Below are positions 4,938 through 5,143 of a stretch of 5,143 nt of DNA, in pieces. The stretch is taken from NCBI GenBank assembly GCA_026785745.1, contig JAJAZO010000378.1, forward strand, positions 1 through 5,143, written 5' to 3'. Each line of letters opens with the position of its first letter. Position 1 is the stretch's first letter. Source of the stretch: Chitinophagaceae bacterium. Its GTDB lineage: Bacteria; Bacteroidota; Bacteroidia; Chitinophagales; Chitinophagaceae. A model generated the notes under the pieces. That model saw nothing but the letters and a program-made list of their open reading frames with translations. It had not been told where the DNA came from and did not search any database. A program made the position numbers and the translations under genes.

Positions 4938-4999
4938 TGGCCACAGAGGCACCGAAACAGGGAAAAAAAAGATTCCGTGTCGCTGTGTTTCAGGGGCAA
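4938..4999. repeat. Long imperfect inverted repeat after mrp, possible terminator
   Basis: Two 27-base arms (4938-4964 and 4973-4999) flank an A-rich 8-base loop. Eighteen of 27 positions pair by Watson-Crick rules and two more by G-U. The arms read like CCACAGAGGCACCGAAACAG and CGTGTCGCTGTGTTTCAG, similar to the 'CACAGAG...' intergenic inverted repeats seen in many bacteria. It begins 4 bases after the mrp stop, so it may terminate transcription or protect the mRNA end. No T-run follows on the plus strand. Confidence 0.5.
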
Positions 5000-5036
5000 T
5001 AAAAATAAGTATGCACTTGGTTAATAAATTCTTTGC

Positions 5037-5143
5037 ATGTACAACCTTCCTTATTTCAAAGAAGAAGATAAAGCAGTTGTTCTTCAGTTTGTAAATGATT
5101 ATCCGTTTGCCTTTCTAAGTGGGTGTGATGCAAACAATAAACC
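5037..5143 (+). CDS. PaiB-like FMN-binding protein, 5' end only
   Basis: An ATG at 5037 opens a frame that runs off the right edge after 35 codons. The product begins MYNLPYFKEEDKAVVLQF and continues NDYPFAFLSGCDANNKP. This is the typical opening of the PaiB / putative FMN-binding split-barrel family: M-Y-x-P-x-x-F-x-E-x-D, a helix, then PFAxLxx, where the first barrel strand begins. Bacillus PaiB was described as a negative regulator of sporulation and protease genes; most relatives are uncharacterised flavin-binding proteins, so a regulatory role should not be assumed. It reads in the same direction as mrp but is separated by about 100 bases and an inverted repeat, so it is probably a separate transcription unit. 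TTTG lies one base before the ATG, as in a short-leader Bacteroidota promoter, but a proper TA is missing. Confidence 0.65.
   Translation, partial: MYNLPYFKEEDKAVVLQFVNDYPFAFLSGCDANNK

Overview
The window looks like a chromosomal stretch of a Bacteroidota bacterium, plausibly of the Chitinophagaceae/Sphingobacteriia type. The lineage evidence is indirect. The Mrp-family ATPase has the form I associate with this phylum, with TPAELP where other bacteria carry a CxxC. There is an exported carboxypeptidase-regulatory-domain protein. Shine-Dalgarno sequences are weak or absent, a TAnnTTTG-like promoter box lies close to a start codon, and the intergenic DNA is full of dispersed palindromic repeats.

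Layout. Positions 1-74 may hold the 5' end of a minus-strand gene running off the left edge (weak). Positions 169-631 (minus) are a RelE/ParE-type toxin-antitoxin pair: the antitoxin frame is intact, but the toxin frame carries an internal TAA at 286-288 and is probably a relic. Positions 632-789 are non-coding and contain small hairpins. Positions 790-1479 (minus) encode a 229-residue, AT-rich, cysteine-containing protein that I do not recognise. It starts only 6 bases after the stop of the 3-hydroxybutyryl-CoA dehydrogenase gene (1486-2382, minus). Positions 2383-2922 hold no credible gene and are a mosaic of repeats: a 62-base direct repeat in two copies, a 105-base element with 12-base perfect inverted ends, and several short palindromes. 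Positions 2923-3564 (minus) encode a secreted protein with a carboxypeptidase-D regulatory-like fold. Positions 3565-3838 separate it from the divergent Mrp/NBP35-type Fe-S carrier ATPase gene (3839-4933, plus) and contain a third, inverted copy of the repeat core. A long imperfect inverted repeat follows mrp, and the window ends inside a PaiB/FMN-binding-type gene (from 5037, plus).

The housekeeping genes (hbd, mrp, the paiB-like gene) do not form one pathway: hbd belongs to acyl-CoA/butanoate metabolism and mrp to iron-sulfur cluster handling. The left third (about 169-1479) has accessory character: a decayed toxin-antitoxin locus next to an AT-rich orphan gene. The most noteworthy observations are the nonsense codon splitting the RelE-like frame, the unknown protein with its cysteine-rich N-terminus, and the repeat mosaic between hbd and the exported-protein gene. 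I found no CRISPR array, tRNA, rRNA or transposase gene.
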